DNA of 64,000 nucleotides from JACRBR01 sp964371355 (GTDB lineage Bacteria; Chloroflexota; Dehalococcoidia; DSTF01; JACRBR01). Below the pieces are notes generated by a model, which made no database searches, was not told the DNA's origin, and saw nothing but the letters and a program-made list of their open reading frames with translations. Of the stretch, positions 32,953-41,325 are shown one piece after another; position 1 is the first letter of the stretch; the number at the start of each line of letters is the position of its first letter. The translations under genes were made by a program, and so were the position numbers. The DNA lies in the NCBI GenBank assembly GCA_964371355.1, contig CAYJMG010000001.1:289244-353243 (forward strand), read 5' to 3'.

Positions 32953-33432
32953 ATGCACCGCATGCCTGCGGTGCATAGGGCGGACCCCTTGTCCCTGAAG
33001 CTGGCATGGGAGCCGTTCGTCGCGTCGATCCCCGTCGCCATCCTCGTGGCGCTGATTCTCTACGTGAACGAGATCCCCGACCGGAAGTCCGACGCCGCCG
33101 CCGGGAAGCGCACGCTCGTGGTGCGCTGGAACGAGCAGCTCGTGACCGCCGCGTTCCTCGTGGCGGCCTTGGCCGCCTTCGTGGTCGTGGCAGCCGGCGC
33201 GACGACCGGCGTCCTACCGCGGCCGACGCTCCTGGCGCTCCTCGCGCTCCCGATGGTCGTGCAGATCTACCGCGGCATCCGCGCCTACTACTCCAGCCCG
33301 TACGAGCTGATGGCCACCATGGGCAAGAACGTCCAGCTCCACACCATCGTCGGCGCGCTGCTGCTCGCGGGCTACGTGATCGCCATCGTCGCCGACAAGG
33401 CGTTCGACACACACGCGGCCCTGCTGACGTGA
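32953..33432 (+). pseudogene. UbiA/MenA-type prenyltransferase remnant (C-terminal half)
   Basis: 159 codons: YVNEIPDRKSDAAAGKRTLVVRW is the second conserved motif of UbiA prenyltransferases (1,4-dihydroxy-2-naphthoate polyprenyltransferase group), followed by four helices and KNVQLHTIVGALLLAGYVIAIVADKAF. The first motif (NxxxDxxxD) and first helices are absent: the reading frame begins just after them, near 32970, next to mutM. So this is a 5'-truncated gene, probably dead. Its 3' end is the seed of the tandem repeat that follows. Confidence 0.75.
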
Positions 33433-33812
33433 GACGTAGGGGCGCAGCCTGCTGCGCCCTCGCCGCGCCCAGGCACCACGCCGGCCACGTCATCGCCATC
33501 GTCGCGGACAAGGCGTTCGACACGCAGGTGGCGCCGCTGACGTGAGATGTAGGGGCGCAGCCTGCTGCGCCCTCGCCGCGCCCAGGCATCACGCCGGATA
33601 CGTCATCGCCATCGTCGCGGATAAGGCGTTCGACACACACGCGGCCCTGCTGACGTGAGACGTAGGGGCGCAGCCTGCTGCGCCCTCGCCAGGCCCAGGC
33701 ATCACGCCGGCTAAGTCATCGCGATCGTCGCGGACAAGGCGTTCCACATCAATGCGGTGCCGCTGACGTGAGATGTAGGGGCGCAGCCTGCTGCGCCCTC
33801 GCTGGACCCAGG
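33369..33812. repeat. Four tandem 113-bp repeats ending in a REP
   Basis: Units begin near 33369, 33484, 33597 and 33708. Each carries the UbiA 3' end (coding VIAIVADKAFDTHAALLT and a TGA, reading ADKAFDT each time), then GTAGGGGCGCAGCCTGCTGCGCCCTC and CAGGCATCACGCCGG. The last unit runs into the stop region of polA, CAGGCTCACGCCG. Fills the 381-bp gap between the UbiA remnant and polA; no other gene. Confidence 0.88.
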
Positions 33813-33813
33813 C

Positions 33814-36654
33814 TCACGCCGTCTCCGCAAACGCCAGCTCCGCCTCCGCCTCCGACACCAGCGGCCCCTTCGCCACCTCCAGCTCGCCCCACGACGTGCC
33901 GGTCTTGATGTCGACCTTCAGCGGCACCACCAGGTCCAGCGACTTCGGCATCACCCGCAGGCACAGCTCCCGCACGGCATCAACCTCCGCTCGAGGCCCC
34001 TCGAAGATCAGCTCGTCGTGCACCTGCAGGATCATGCGCGACGCGAGACCGCGCTCGACGATCTCCTCGTCGATGCGGTTCATCGCCACCTTGATGATGT
34101 CGCTGGCGCTGCCCTGTACCGGCATGTTGATCGCCATGCGCTCGCCGGATGAGCGGATCTGGAAGTTCGGCGACTTGATCTCCGGGATGTAGCGGCGGCG
34201 GCCCATCAGCGTCTCGACCCAGCCGTCCTTCTTGCACTTCTCGATCGTACGCGTCCGCCACTCCGCCACCTTCGGGTACTTCTCGAAGTACCGCTTGATG
34301 AACGTCGCCGCCTCCTCGCGCGGAATGTGCTCCTTCGTCGAGAGGCCGTACTCGCTCAGCCCGTAGAGCACGCCGAAGTTGAACACCTTCGCCCGACGCC
34401 GCATCTCGGGCGTGACGTCGTCCAGCGCCACCGCGAACACGTTCGACGCCGTCGAGGCATGGATGTCCTCATCCTGCACGAAGGCGTCGATGAGCACCGG
34501 ATCCTGCGAGAGGTGGGCCATGATGCGCAGCTCGACCTGCGAGTAGTCGGCGGCCAGAAGCACAGGATCCTTGCCGATGTCGCGCGCGATGAACGCGTTC
34601 CGAATGCGGTTGCCGTACCCCGTGCGCACGGGGATGTTCTGCAGGTTGGGGTCGTTCGACGAGAGCCGGCCGGTGGCGGCCGTCGTCTGGTTGAAGGTCG
34701 TGTGGATGCGTTTCGTCTTCGGGTTGATGAGCGCCGGCAGAGCGTCGACGTAGGTGCCCTTCAGCTTGGAGATCGCACGGTGCCGCATGACGAGATCGAC
34801 GGCAGGGTGGACGCCGCGCAACTGGTCCATCGCCGTCGCGTCGGTGGTGTAGCCCAACTTCGTCTTGCGTGTCTTCGGCAGCCCCAGCTCTTCGAACAGC
34901 ACCTGGGAGAGCTGCTGCGGCGACCCGATGTTGAACTCGTGCCCCACGCTGTCGTAGATCTCGCGCTCGATCTGCTTCAACTCGTCCTGCATCTCGCGCG
35001 ACATCTCGACCAGGGGCGCCGGGTCGACGGCCACGCCCAGCAGCTCCATCCGCGCCAGCACCGCCATCAGCGGCATCTCGACGTCGTCGAACAACGGCCA
35101 CAGGTTCCGTGACTTCAGGTCGTCCGCCAGCGACTCCGACGCGCGAAGCTGCGCGTCCGCCTGCTGGCAGCAGTATTCGCACGCAACATCGGTGGTGAGC
35201 GCGGACATGGTGAGCTGCTTCTTGCCGGCGCGGCCGATGAGGTCAATGAGCGGCGGGATTTTCATCTTCAGGCGGTCGAAGGCCAGCGACTGGATCGACA
35301 TGTTCGATTCGCCGAGCAGGTACGCGGCGATCATCGTGTCGAAGCGCAGGCCGCGCGTGGTGACGCCGTGGTTCGCCAGCACCAGGAAGTCGAAGTGCCC
35401 GTTGTGGGTCACCTTCTGCACCTTCTCGTCCTCGAGCACCGGCCTCAGGGCGGCGAGCACATCGTCGAGCGGGAGCTGCGTGGCGCCGCCCAGCTCCAGG
35501 TTGTGCCCGACCGGGATGTACGCCGCCGTCCCCGGCTTCGTGGCCACGGCGATGCCCACCAGGAGGCCGCGCATCCCGTTGGCGTCGCTGTTCTCGACGT
35601 GGACCGCGATACGGGCGGCGGTCTTCGCCTCCTTCACCAGCGCCAGCAGATCCTTCTTCGTGGTGATCGCGCGGTACTCGGCTTTCACCTCGGGCTCGGC
35701 CTTCTTCTTGCCCTTCGCCACGGCCGCTGGCTCCGCACGGTCGGCGCCCAGCGTCGCGGGCAGCCGCGCGACCAGCGTGCGGAACTCGAGCGAGTGAAAC
35801 AGCTCCTCGACCTCGGCGCGGTCGAACCCGCGCAGGCGGCACGCCTCGGTCTCCAGCTCGACCGGGGCGTCTCGTGTGATGGTCGCCAGTTCCTTGCTGC
35901 GGCGGGCGTCGCCCTCATTCGCGCGCAGGTTCTCGCGCAGCTTCTCGGGCGTGACGTCGTCGATGCGCGCGAATATCTCTTCGACGGTGCCGAACTGCTG
36001 TATGAGCTTCGTTGCCGTCTTCTCGCCAACGCCGGCGACGCCGGGAATGTTGTCGGAGGGGTCACCCTTCAGGCCCTTGAAGTCGGCGATGAGCGGCGGC
36101 GGGAAGCCATACCGGTCCTCGACGCCGGCGACGTTGTAGGTCACCGCCTCCGCGCCCTTCATGTACGGGCGATAGAGATAGACGTCGACCCCTGGCTCGA
36201 TGAGCTGCAGGAGGTCCGTGTCGAGCGTAACGATGGTGACGGGGACGCCGCGGGCCTTCGCCTGCTTCGCCAGCGTGCCTATGACGTCGTCGGCCTCGTA
36301 GCCGGGTACCTCGAACGTGGGCATGTGGAACGCGGCGATGACCTCGCGGATGCGGCCGCTCTGCCGGCGCAGCTCGTCGGGCATGGCGACGCGCGTGGCC
36401 TTGTACTGCGCGTCCTTCTCGTGGCGGAAGGTCTTCGCGGGCGCGTCGAGCGCGATCGCGGCGTACTCCGGCTTCAGGTCGTCGAGGATGCTGAGAAACA
36501 CGCTCGTGAAGCCATAGACCGCCGTCACGATCTCTCCCGTGCGGCGCACGCTGAACTCGACCGCGCCCTGGTTCCGGCTGCCCTGAAAGGCGAAGAACGA
36601 GCGGTAGATAAGGCTATGGCCGTCGATGAGGATCAGACGTTCGGGGTCCGCCAC
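33814..36654 (-). CDS. polA: DNA polymerase I
   Basis: 946 residues, full length. Residues 1-300 are the 5'-3' exonuclease (ILIDGHSLIYRSFFAF, EADDVIGTLAKQAK, TLDTDLLQL, KGLKGDPSDNIPGVAGVGEKTA). About 335-530 is the 3'-5' exonuclease fold: HNGHFDFL (Exo II) and YCCQQAD (Exo III) are present, but Exo I reads AVHVEN where DxE is expected. From about 540 the polymerase: LLAADYSQVELRIMAHLS, RRRAKVFNFGVLYGLSEYGL and LQVHDELIFE. It fills repair gaps and removes RNA primers. Start at ATG 36654. The stop abuts the repeat array. Confidence 0.97.
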   Translation of the reverse strand: MADPERLILIDGHSLIYRSFFAFQGSRNQGAVEFSVRRTGEIVTAVYGFTSVFLSILDDLKPEYAAIALDAPAKTFRHEKDAQYKATRVAMPDELRRQSGRIREVIAAFHMPTFEVPGYEADDVIGTLAKQAKARGVPVTIVTLDTDLLQLIEPGVDVYLYRPYMKGAEAVTYNVAGVEDRYGFPPPLIADFKGLKGDPSDNIPGVAGVGEKTATKLIQQFGTVEEIFARIDDVTPEKLRENLRANEGDARRSKELATITRDAPVELETEACRLRGFDRAEVEELFHSLEFRTLVARLPATLGADRAEPAAVAKGKKKAEPEVKAEYRAITTKKDLLALVKEAKTAARIAVHVENSDANGMRGLLVGIAVATKPGTAAYIPVGHNLELGGATQLPLDDVLAALRPVLEDEKVQKVTHNGHFDFLVLANHGVTTRGLRFDTMIAAYLLGESNMSIQSLAFDRLKMKIPPLIDLIGRAGKKQLTMSALTTDVACEYCCQQADAQLRASESLADDLKSRNLWPLFDDVEMPLMAVLARMELLGVAVDPAPLVEMSREMQDELKQIEREIYDSVGHEFNIGSPQQLSQVLFEELGLPKTRKTKLGYTTDATAMDQLRGVHPAVDLVMRHRAISKLKGTYVDALPALINPKTKRIHTTFNQTTAATGRLSSNDPNLQNIPVRTGYGNRIRNAFIARDIGKDPVLLAADYSQVELRIMAHLSQDPVLIDAFVQDEDIHASTASNVFAVALDDVTPEMRRRAKVFNFGVLYGLSEYGLSTKEHIPREEAATFIKRYFEKYPKVAEWRTRTIEKCKKDGWVETLMGRRRYIPEIKSPNFQIRSSGERMAINMPVQGSASDIIKVAMNRIDEEIVERGLASRMILQVHDELIFEGPRAEVDAVRELCLRVMPKSLDLVVPLKVDIKTGTSWGELEVAKGPLVSEAEAELAFAETA

Positions 36655-36770
36655 GGGTCAAGTATAGGACGTTGGCGCCGGGAAGCGGGATACCGGAGGC
36701 GGGAGTAAGGGGGCCGGAGCCTTCGCGCGGAAGACTCCGGCCCGGGCGTGGCCGCTGGTCGGGGACTTCG

Positions 36771-37166
36771 TCAGCAGCGGTTGCCTAGCTGCTCGAGCAC
36801 GATGAGTGCATCGTCGATATTCACCTCCTCGTCGCGGTTTACGTCGTAGTTGGGGTTGTTGTCGCCCTTGAGGGCGTGAATCGCGACGAGAAGCAGATCG
36901 ACGAAGCCCACGCGTCCGTCGTGCGTTACGTCGCCGCAGAACTCCTCGGGTGTGGGGCTGGGCTCGGGTGTCGGGCTCGGTTCCGGTGTCGGACTTGACT
37001 CCGGCGTGGGGCTGGGCTGAGGTGCGGCGGGATAGTAGACGCTCTCGAACATGCGCCAGTCCAGACGCTCGAACGGTGAGCCCGCCGCGATTGTGGCGAG
37101 GGTGGCGGCCGCAACCACCGTGATGAACCCCGCAGCTATGCCAAACCGTAGTCTCCTATGATCCAC
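36771..37166 (-). CDS. Dockerin-domain membrane-anchored protein
   Basis: 131 residues. Basic start with an N-terminal membrane helix or signal (FGIAAGFITVVAAATLATIAA), a PSPTPEPSPTPE repeat linker (about residues 52-72), then a dockerin type I module: GDVTHDGRVGFVDLLLVAIHALKG and YDVNRDEEVNIDDALIVLEQLGN, two EF-hand-like Ca2+ loops with D-x-N/T-x-D-G-x-V and a helix. It should bind a cohesin outside the cell. GTG at 37166 has AGGAGG 7 bp upstream; the longer frame would overlap the GT gene entirely. It overlaps the upstream gene by 11 bp. Confidence 0.85.
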   Translation of the reverse strand: MDHRRLRFGIAAGFITVVAAATLATIAAGSPFERLDWRMFESVYYPAAPQPSPTPESSPTPEPSPTPEPSPTPEEFCGDVTHDGRVGFVDLLLVAIHALKGDNNPNYDVNRDEEVNIDDALIVLEQLGNRC

Positions 37167-38859
37167 GCGATGCCTCCTGTGCCGGCTCTTGTGCGCTGAT
37201 GCGATACCAATCCTCTTCAGGCAGGAGCACGAAATCGGAGCGCAGGAAGGGGAGCGCACGCATGAGATACACGGTGCGTCCCTGCGCCAGGTTGTACTCG
37301 ACCATGGCGTTCGCGTAATCCGGCGTGAGCGCCCACGCGTGGACCAGGGCCAGGTCGTCTCGCTCCCCCTCGGCCATCTGCAAATACTGGAGCGGCGCGA
37401 TGTCGGTCCAGCCACCCATCACGACCGCGCTGTCATCGGCGCGCGCGAACAGCAGCTCCGCCCGATCGCGTGCGCGGTAGTCCCGGCTCACGTCGGCGAG
37501 CGGATAGTTCTGCCACACCAGCAGCAGCGCCACGCCCGCGATGACCGCGCACGACCCGGCGCGCACCACACGGGCGCTGAGCCTCGACCGGAGCAGGTCG
37601 TGCAGCCTGGCAACGCCGCATCCCGCGAGCACGGCAACGATGAAATAGACGTTGAGGAACATCGTCTGCTTGTCGACCACGGCGTAGTTGATGAAGAACG
37701 CGGCCTGCGGCACGCCGACCACGAGCAGCAGCAGCGCGACCCTCGGCTGGCGCCTGAGAAGCCAGACCAGGCCCAGCGCGCCGAGCAGTACGCCTCCCCC
37801 GAGGAACGCGTACCACAGGTCGTTCGCGAAGATGCGGGCTTCCCGCAGGCGGTCGGGCCAGTCGTAGATCTCGGTGAGCGGACGGTAGATTTTCGCCGTC
37901 ACGTACCACCACAGAGTGTGCGGGTCCGTGAGGTCGATCCGTACCTCACGGCCGTCGAGGTCGTAGGAGCTGCCCCAGTGGTAGGCGCTGTCGGACGCGG
38001 ACCGCAGCGGCAACAACAGGTTCAGCGCGACGCCAGGTATCGCTGCCGGGATTGCCGTCGCGATCTGTCGCCAGTTCGACCGCAGCGCGGGCGACACGAA
38101 CAGCGCCAGTGCCGGGACTGACAGCGCGCCCGTCGTGCGATTCGCGAGGCTCAGCCCCAGGAACGCGCAGGCGACCACAAGGTCCAGCGTGCGACTGGTG
38201 TCCCGCCATCGCAGCAGGAACAGCAGCAGCCCGCCCAGCAGCGCCGCGTCCAGCGTGTACACCTCCGCGACCACCGCGTTCGTCCAGAACGGGTACGAGA
38301 GCCCGAGGAGCCATGCTGCGGCCACCCCTGCCGCCGGCAGGGACGTCAGCCGGACGACGATCGCGTACAGCGCGAGCAGCGCCGCCGCGGCGTAGAGCGC
38401 CGACAGCAGGTTGACCCGAAACCCAACGTCGCCGACCGGGATCGCGACGAACGCGTGGGCAAGCAGAGCGTAGAGCGGGTATCCGGGCGGGTGAGGGATG
38501 CCCCAGGTCGCCGCCGCCGTCGCCAGTTCGGCACTGTCGATGTTGTAGACCGTGGGGGCCAGCGTCTCCACGTAGAGGACGAATGGCACGCCGGCGGCCA
38601 GCAGCGGGGGCAGCGCGCGCGCCGCCGCGCGGACGGGCACCCGTCCGGGCCATGCGATGTGCGGTTCCCTGGGAGCAGGAGTCGCGTCACGCGACGTACG
38701 CGGCAAAGCCGGGGCCATGGTGGCGGGCTGCGATGGCACCTGATGGTGTCTTCCTGTGACGGGCGGTCGGGTGTTGACAGGCGAGTGTGTCGCCGAGCCG
38801 GTCCGGGGGACGATAGCAGGCGCGTCTTGAAGGACAATCAAAGCACGAACGCGCCGCAT
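37156..38859 (-). CDS. DUF2723-type membrane glycosyltransferase (GT-C fold)
   Basis: 567 residues if started at 38859; MAPALPRTSRD at 38718 is the alternative. About eleven helices. NIDSAELATAAATWGIPHPPGYPLYALLAHAF is the diagnostic D-x-x-E and HPPGYPLY block of DUF2723 (a lipid- and protein-glycosylating GT-C group), followed by VNLLSALYAAAALLALY. The C-terminal soluble domain ends WYRISAQEPAQEASRGS. Sugar substrate unknown. Co-directional with the dockerin gene (11-bp overlap). Confidence 0.82.
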   Translation of the reverse strand: MRRVRALIVLQDAPAIVPRTGSATHSPVNTRPPVTGRHHQVPSQPATMAPALPRTSRDATPAPREPHIAWPGRVPVRAAARALPPLLAAGVPFVLYVETLAPTVYNIDSAELATAAATWGIPHPPGYPLYALLAHAFVAIPVGDVGFRVNLLSALYAAAALLALYAIVVRLTSLPAAGVAAAWLLGLSYPFWTNAVVAEVYTLDAALLGGLLLFLLRWRDTSRTLDLVVACAFLGLSLANRTTGALSVPALALFVSPALRSNWRQIATAIPAAIPGVALNLLLPLRSASDSAYHWGSSYDLDGREVRIDLTDPHTLWWYVTAKIYRPLTEIYDWPDRLREARIFANDLWYAFLGGGVLLGALGLVWLLRRQPRVALLLLVVGVPQAAFFINYAVVDKQTMFLNVYFIVAVLAGCGVARLHDLLRSRLSARVVRAGSCAVIAGVALLLVWQNYPLADVSRDYRARDRAELLFARADDSAVVMGGWTDIAPLQYLQMAEGERDDLALVHAWALTPDYANAMVEYNLAQGRTVYLMRALPFLRSDFVLLPEEDWYRISAQEPAQEASRGS

Positions 38860-38883
38860 GTTGCGTGAACGTGGCGCTGTGGC

Positions 38884-38907
38884 GTGTGTAAACCACTGTT
38901 AACACAC
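38884..38907. promoter_or_regulatory. Small inverted repeat upstream of enoyl-CoA hydratase
   Basis: GTGTGT and ACACAC arms around AAACCACTGTTA, in the divergent region between the DUF2723 gene and the acyl-CoA genes. Possible regulator binding site; no regulator is linked to it. Confidence 0.25.
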
Positions 38908-39026
38908 AGTACGGCGCCGCGCCCGCGGAGTCGCGCCGGGCGCAACAACATCGACACTGACCTCGCGATTTGTGAGAATCATTCCCACGAGTCCATCACC
39001 ACTACCCGCACGAACGGAGCGAGCGC

Positions 39027-39827
39027 ATGCCTGAGTACCAGCACATCCTGTACGAGAACCGGGGGCCGGTAGTCCTCATCACCCTGAACCGGCCCGAACG
39101 CCTGAACGCGTGGACGCAGACGATGGAGAACGAGTTCATCGACGCGATCAACACCGCATCGGCGGACTCGGGCACCGGGTGCATCGTGATCACGGGGGCG
39201 GGACGCGGCTTTTGCGCGGGTGCCGACATCGGCGGCTTTAACGAGGGCCTGGCGAGATCCGGATCACGGCCATCGAAGCTGCTATACGAGGGCGGCAGCC
39301 CGGAGGTGCCGATCACCCTCGCGCGCTCGAAGCCGACCATCTGCGCCGTAAACGGTCCCAGCGTCGGCGTGGGCCTGACCTTCACGCTTGCGTGCGATAT
39401 CCGCATCGCCTCGACGGCGGCGCGGTTCTCGGCGCGATTTGTGAAAGTGGGGCTGACCCCGGAGTGCGGCAGCACCCACTACCTGCCGCTCGTCGCCGGC
39501 CTGCCGAACGCGCTGTTCATGACCCTCACGGGGCGGATCATCGACGCGGAGGAGGCGCTGCGCCGCGGTATTGTCGACCGGCTGGTCGAGCCGGACCAAC
39601 TTCTGCCCGAGGCCTTCAAGCTGGCGGAGGAGATCGCCGCGAACCCGCACGACGCCGTGTGGGCCGCGAAGCGCATGCTGCACGCGCACGTCACCGAACC
39701 GGACCTGCGCAAGGTCGTCACGCAGGAGTCCTACAGCATCCGCGAACGCCAGACCGAACCGGATCACGCCGAGGCCGTCAAAGCCTTCATCGAAAAGCGC
39801 CAGCCGGCGTTCAACCGAGGAGATTAG
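39027..39827 (+). CDS. Enoyl-CoA hydratase/isomerase family protein
   Basis: 266 residues of the crotonase fold. VVLITLNRPERLNAW, GAGRGFCAGADIGG (oxyanion hole), NGPSVGVGLTFTLACDIRIASTAARFSARFVKVGLTPECGSTHYLPLVAG (second oxyanion loop, with the catalytic Glu in TPECG). It should hydrate or isomerise acyl-CoA double bonds. First gene of an acyl-CoA set followed by thioesterase and dehydrogenase, though a GxxExxY gene sits between. Ribosome site GGAGCGAGC before ATG. Confidence 0.93.
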   Translation: MPEYQHILYENRGPVVLITLNRPERLNAWTQTMENEFIDAINTASADSGTGCIVITGAGRGFCAGADIGGFNEGLARSGSRPSKLLYEGGSPEVPITLARSKPTICAVNGPSVGVGLTFTLACDIRIASTAARFSARFVKVGLTPECGSTHYLPLVAGLPNALFMTLTGRIIDAEEALRRGIVDRLVEPDQLLPEAFKLAEEIAANPHDAVWAAKRMLHAHVTEPDLRKVVTQESYSIRERQTEPDHAEAVKAFIEKRQPAFNRGD

Positions 39828-39828
39828 A

Positions 39829-39857
39829 AACCACAGATTGCACAGATTTCACAGAAT
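39829..39857. repeat. Left inverted repeat of the GxxExxY unit
   Basis: AACCACAGATTGCACAGATTTC-type sequence whose reverse complement, with mismatches, is at 40315-40342 (ATCTGTGAAATCGGTGAAATCTGTGGTT). The pair brackets the GxxExxY gene. Confidence 0.7.
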
Positions 39858-39880
39858 CGCGTAGGCCAGGAGCAACATCG

Positions 39881-40270
39881 ATGCAGGATGCAGCATCCGG
39901 CGTTCACGAGCGAGACCCTGAGACCTACGCGATCATTGGCGCGGCCATTGAGGTGCACAAAGTGCTCTGTCAGGGATTCCTCGAGCCGGTGTACCAGGCT
40001 GCGCTTCAGGTGGAGTTCGATCGGCGCGGAATCGTGTATCGCCGCGAGGTCGATGTTCCGGTGCTGTACGAGGGCGAGGTGCTCGGCTGTAGCTATCGCG
40101 CCGACTTCGTGTGCAATGATGACATCATCGTTGAACTCAAGGCTATCAAGAAGCTCTCGGAGATTGAACAGGCGCAGATCATCAACTACCTTCGCGCCAC
40201 CGGGTTGAAACGTGGACTCTTGCTCAACTTTGGAGCGGCCAGTCTTGAACGCCGGAGATTCGTGAACTGA
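39881..40270 (+). CDS. GxxExxY protein (PD-(D/E)xK-like)
   Basis: 129 residues. VHKVLCQGFLEPVYQAALQVEFDRRGI carries the GxxExxY motif (GFLEPVY), and YRADFVCNDDIIVELKAIKKLSEIEQAQIINYLRATGLKRGLLLNFG gives the D-x8-ExK and Q residues of the restriction-nuclease-like fold. Function unproven; families of this kind occur in several copies per genome next to repeats. AGGAGCAAC precedes the ATG at 39881. It interrupts an acyl-CoA gene set and is flanked by inverted repeats. Confidence 0.9.
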   Translation: MQDAASGVHERDPETYAIIGAAIEVHKVLCQGFLEPVYQAALQVEFDRRGIVYRREVDVPVLYEGEVLGCSYRADFVCNDDIIVELKAIKKLSEIEQAQIINYLRATGLKRGLLLNFGAASLERRRFVN

Positions 40271-40442
40271 TTGAGATCTCCCATTCCGGCGAGGCCGCCG
40301 AAAGGAGAATCGCCATCTGTGAAATCGGTGAAATCTGTGGTTCCGTCTGAGAAGAGACTGATTGAGATCTCCCATGCCGGCGAGGCCCGCCGAATGGAGA
40401 ATCGCCATCTGTGAAATCGGTGAATTCTGTGGTTCCCTCTGA
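40267..40442. repeat. Two direct 84-bp repeats containing the right inverted repeat
   Basis: CTGATTGAGATCTCCCATTCCGGC...CTGTGGTTCCGTCTGA at 40267-40350 and again at 40358-40442 with about eight differences. The second copy supplies the first coding bases (GTGAAATCGGTGAATTCTGTG) of the thioesterase frame. Confidence 0.85.
40315..40342. repeat. Right inverted repeat of the GxxExxY unit
   Basis: Reverse-complement partner of 39829-39857, repeated once more at 40406-40433. Confidence 0.7.
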
Positions 40443-41283
40443 AGCGCAGGTGATCAAGGAAGCGGTCGAGCGCTTTGTGCGGAATCTCGACGTGCAGCGC
40501 GTCGGCCACGACTGGTTCGTCGGCGAGCCCGACCGCTCGGAAGGCCGCCTCTTCGGCGGCCAGGTGATCGGCCAGGCCGCGCTGGCTGCCGGACGCACGG
40601 CTCCCGACCCGACGCTGCACTCGCTGCACGCGTACTTCCTGCGCGCCGGCCGCCCCGACGCCACGATCGAGTACAGCGTCGAGCGCGTGCGCGACGGCAG
40701 GACGTTCACCGCGCGTCGTGTGCTCGTGCGGCAGGAAGGCGTGCCGATCTGCGACGTCACCGCATCGTTCGTACATCCCGAGGAGGGGATCGAGCACCAG
40801 GAGCCGATGCCCGCTGCGCCCGACCCCGACACCTTGCGCGACGCCCGGATCGCGTACCCGAACAAGGACGGCACGCTGTGGCCACTCGGCCCGTTCGAGT
40901 GGCGCACCGCCGAGCATCCCGACAAGGTGGCCGGCCCCGGCGAGTCGATGGTCGTCCAGGAGTGGGGCCGGGTGCGCATGCCGCTGCCCGACGACCCGCA
41001 GCTCCACGCCGCAGCGCTCGTGTACATCAGCGACGCGGGGTCGTTCGCGGGGATCGAGCGCCGGTACGGGTGGGAGGGGGCGAGCCACAAGGCTTCGGCC
41101 AGCCTCGACCACGCGATCTGGATCCACCGCCCCATGCGCTGGGACGGCTGGCTGTTGATGGTGACGGAGAACCCCGTCGCACACGCTGCCCGTGCGCTGT
41201 CGTATCGCCAGTTCTACACGCGGGACGGCGTGCACGTCGCGTCCGTCGCTCAGGAGGCCGTCTTCCGCCGCGAACGGAAGTAG
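40411..41283 (+). CDS. tesB: Acyl-CoA thioesterase II (TesB family)
   Basis: 290 residues, hotdog fold double domain: EGRLFGGQVIGQAALAAGRT, LHSLHAYFLRAGRPDATIEYSVERVRDGRTFTARRVLVRQ, and the second-domain catalytic region SASLDHAIWIHRPMRWDGWLLM (Asp near the C-terminus). It should hydrolyse acyl-CoA. The frame starts GTG at 40411 inside the repeat; GTG at 40450 would exclude the repeat-encoded 13 residues. The ribosome site is weak for both. Followed 42 bp later by an acyl-CoA dehydrogenase. Confidence 0.92.
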   Translation: MKSVNSVVPSEAQVIKEAVERFVRNLDVQRVGHDWFVGEPDRSEGRLFGGQVIGQAALAAGRTAPDPTLHSLHAYFLRAGRPDATIEYSVERVRDGRTFTARRVLVRQEGVPICDVTASFVHPEEGIEHQEPMPAAPDPDTLRDARIAYPNKDGTLWPLGPFEWRTAEHPDKVAGPGESMVVQEWGRVRMPLPDDPQLHAAALVYISDAGSFAGIERRYGWEGASHKASASLDHAIWIHRPMRWDGWLLMVTENPVAHAARALSYRQFYTRDGVHVASVAQEAVFRRERK

Positions 41284-41325
41284 CGCCCCGCTTCTCACTT
41301 CTCCCCGCTTGTTACCCTGCCACTA

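Noticed and set aside
32953..33432. Functional prenyltransferase
   Set aside because: Lacks the first aspartate motif and N-terminal helices, so I called it a remnant.
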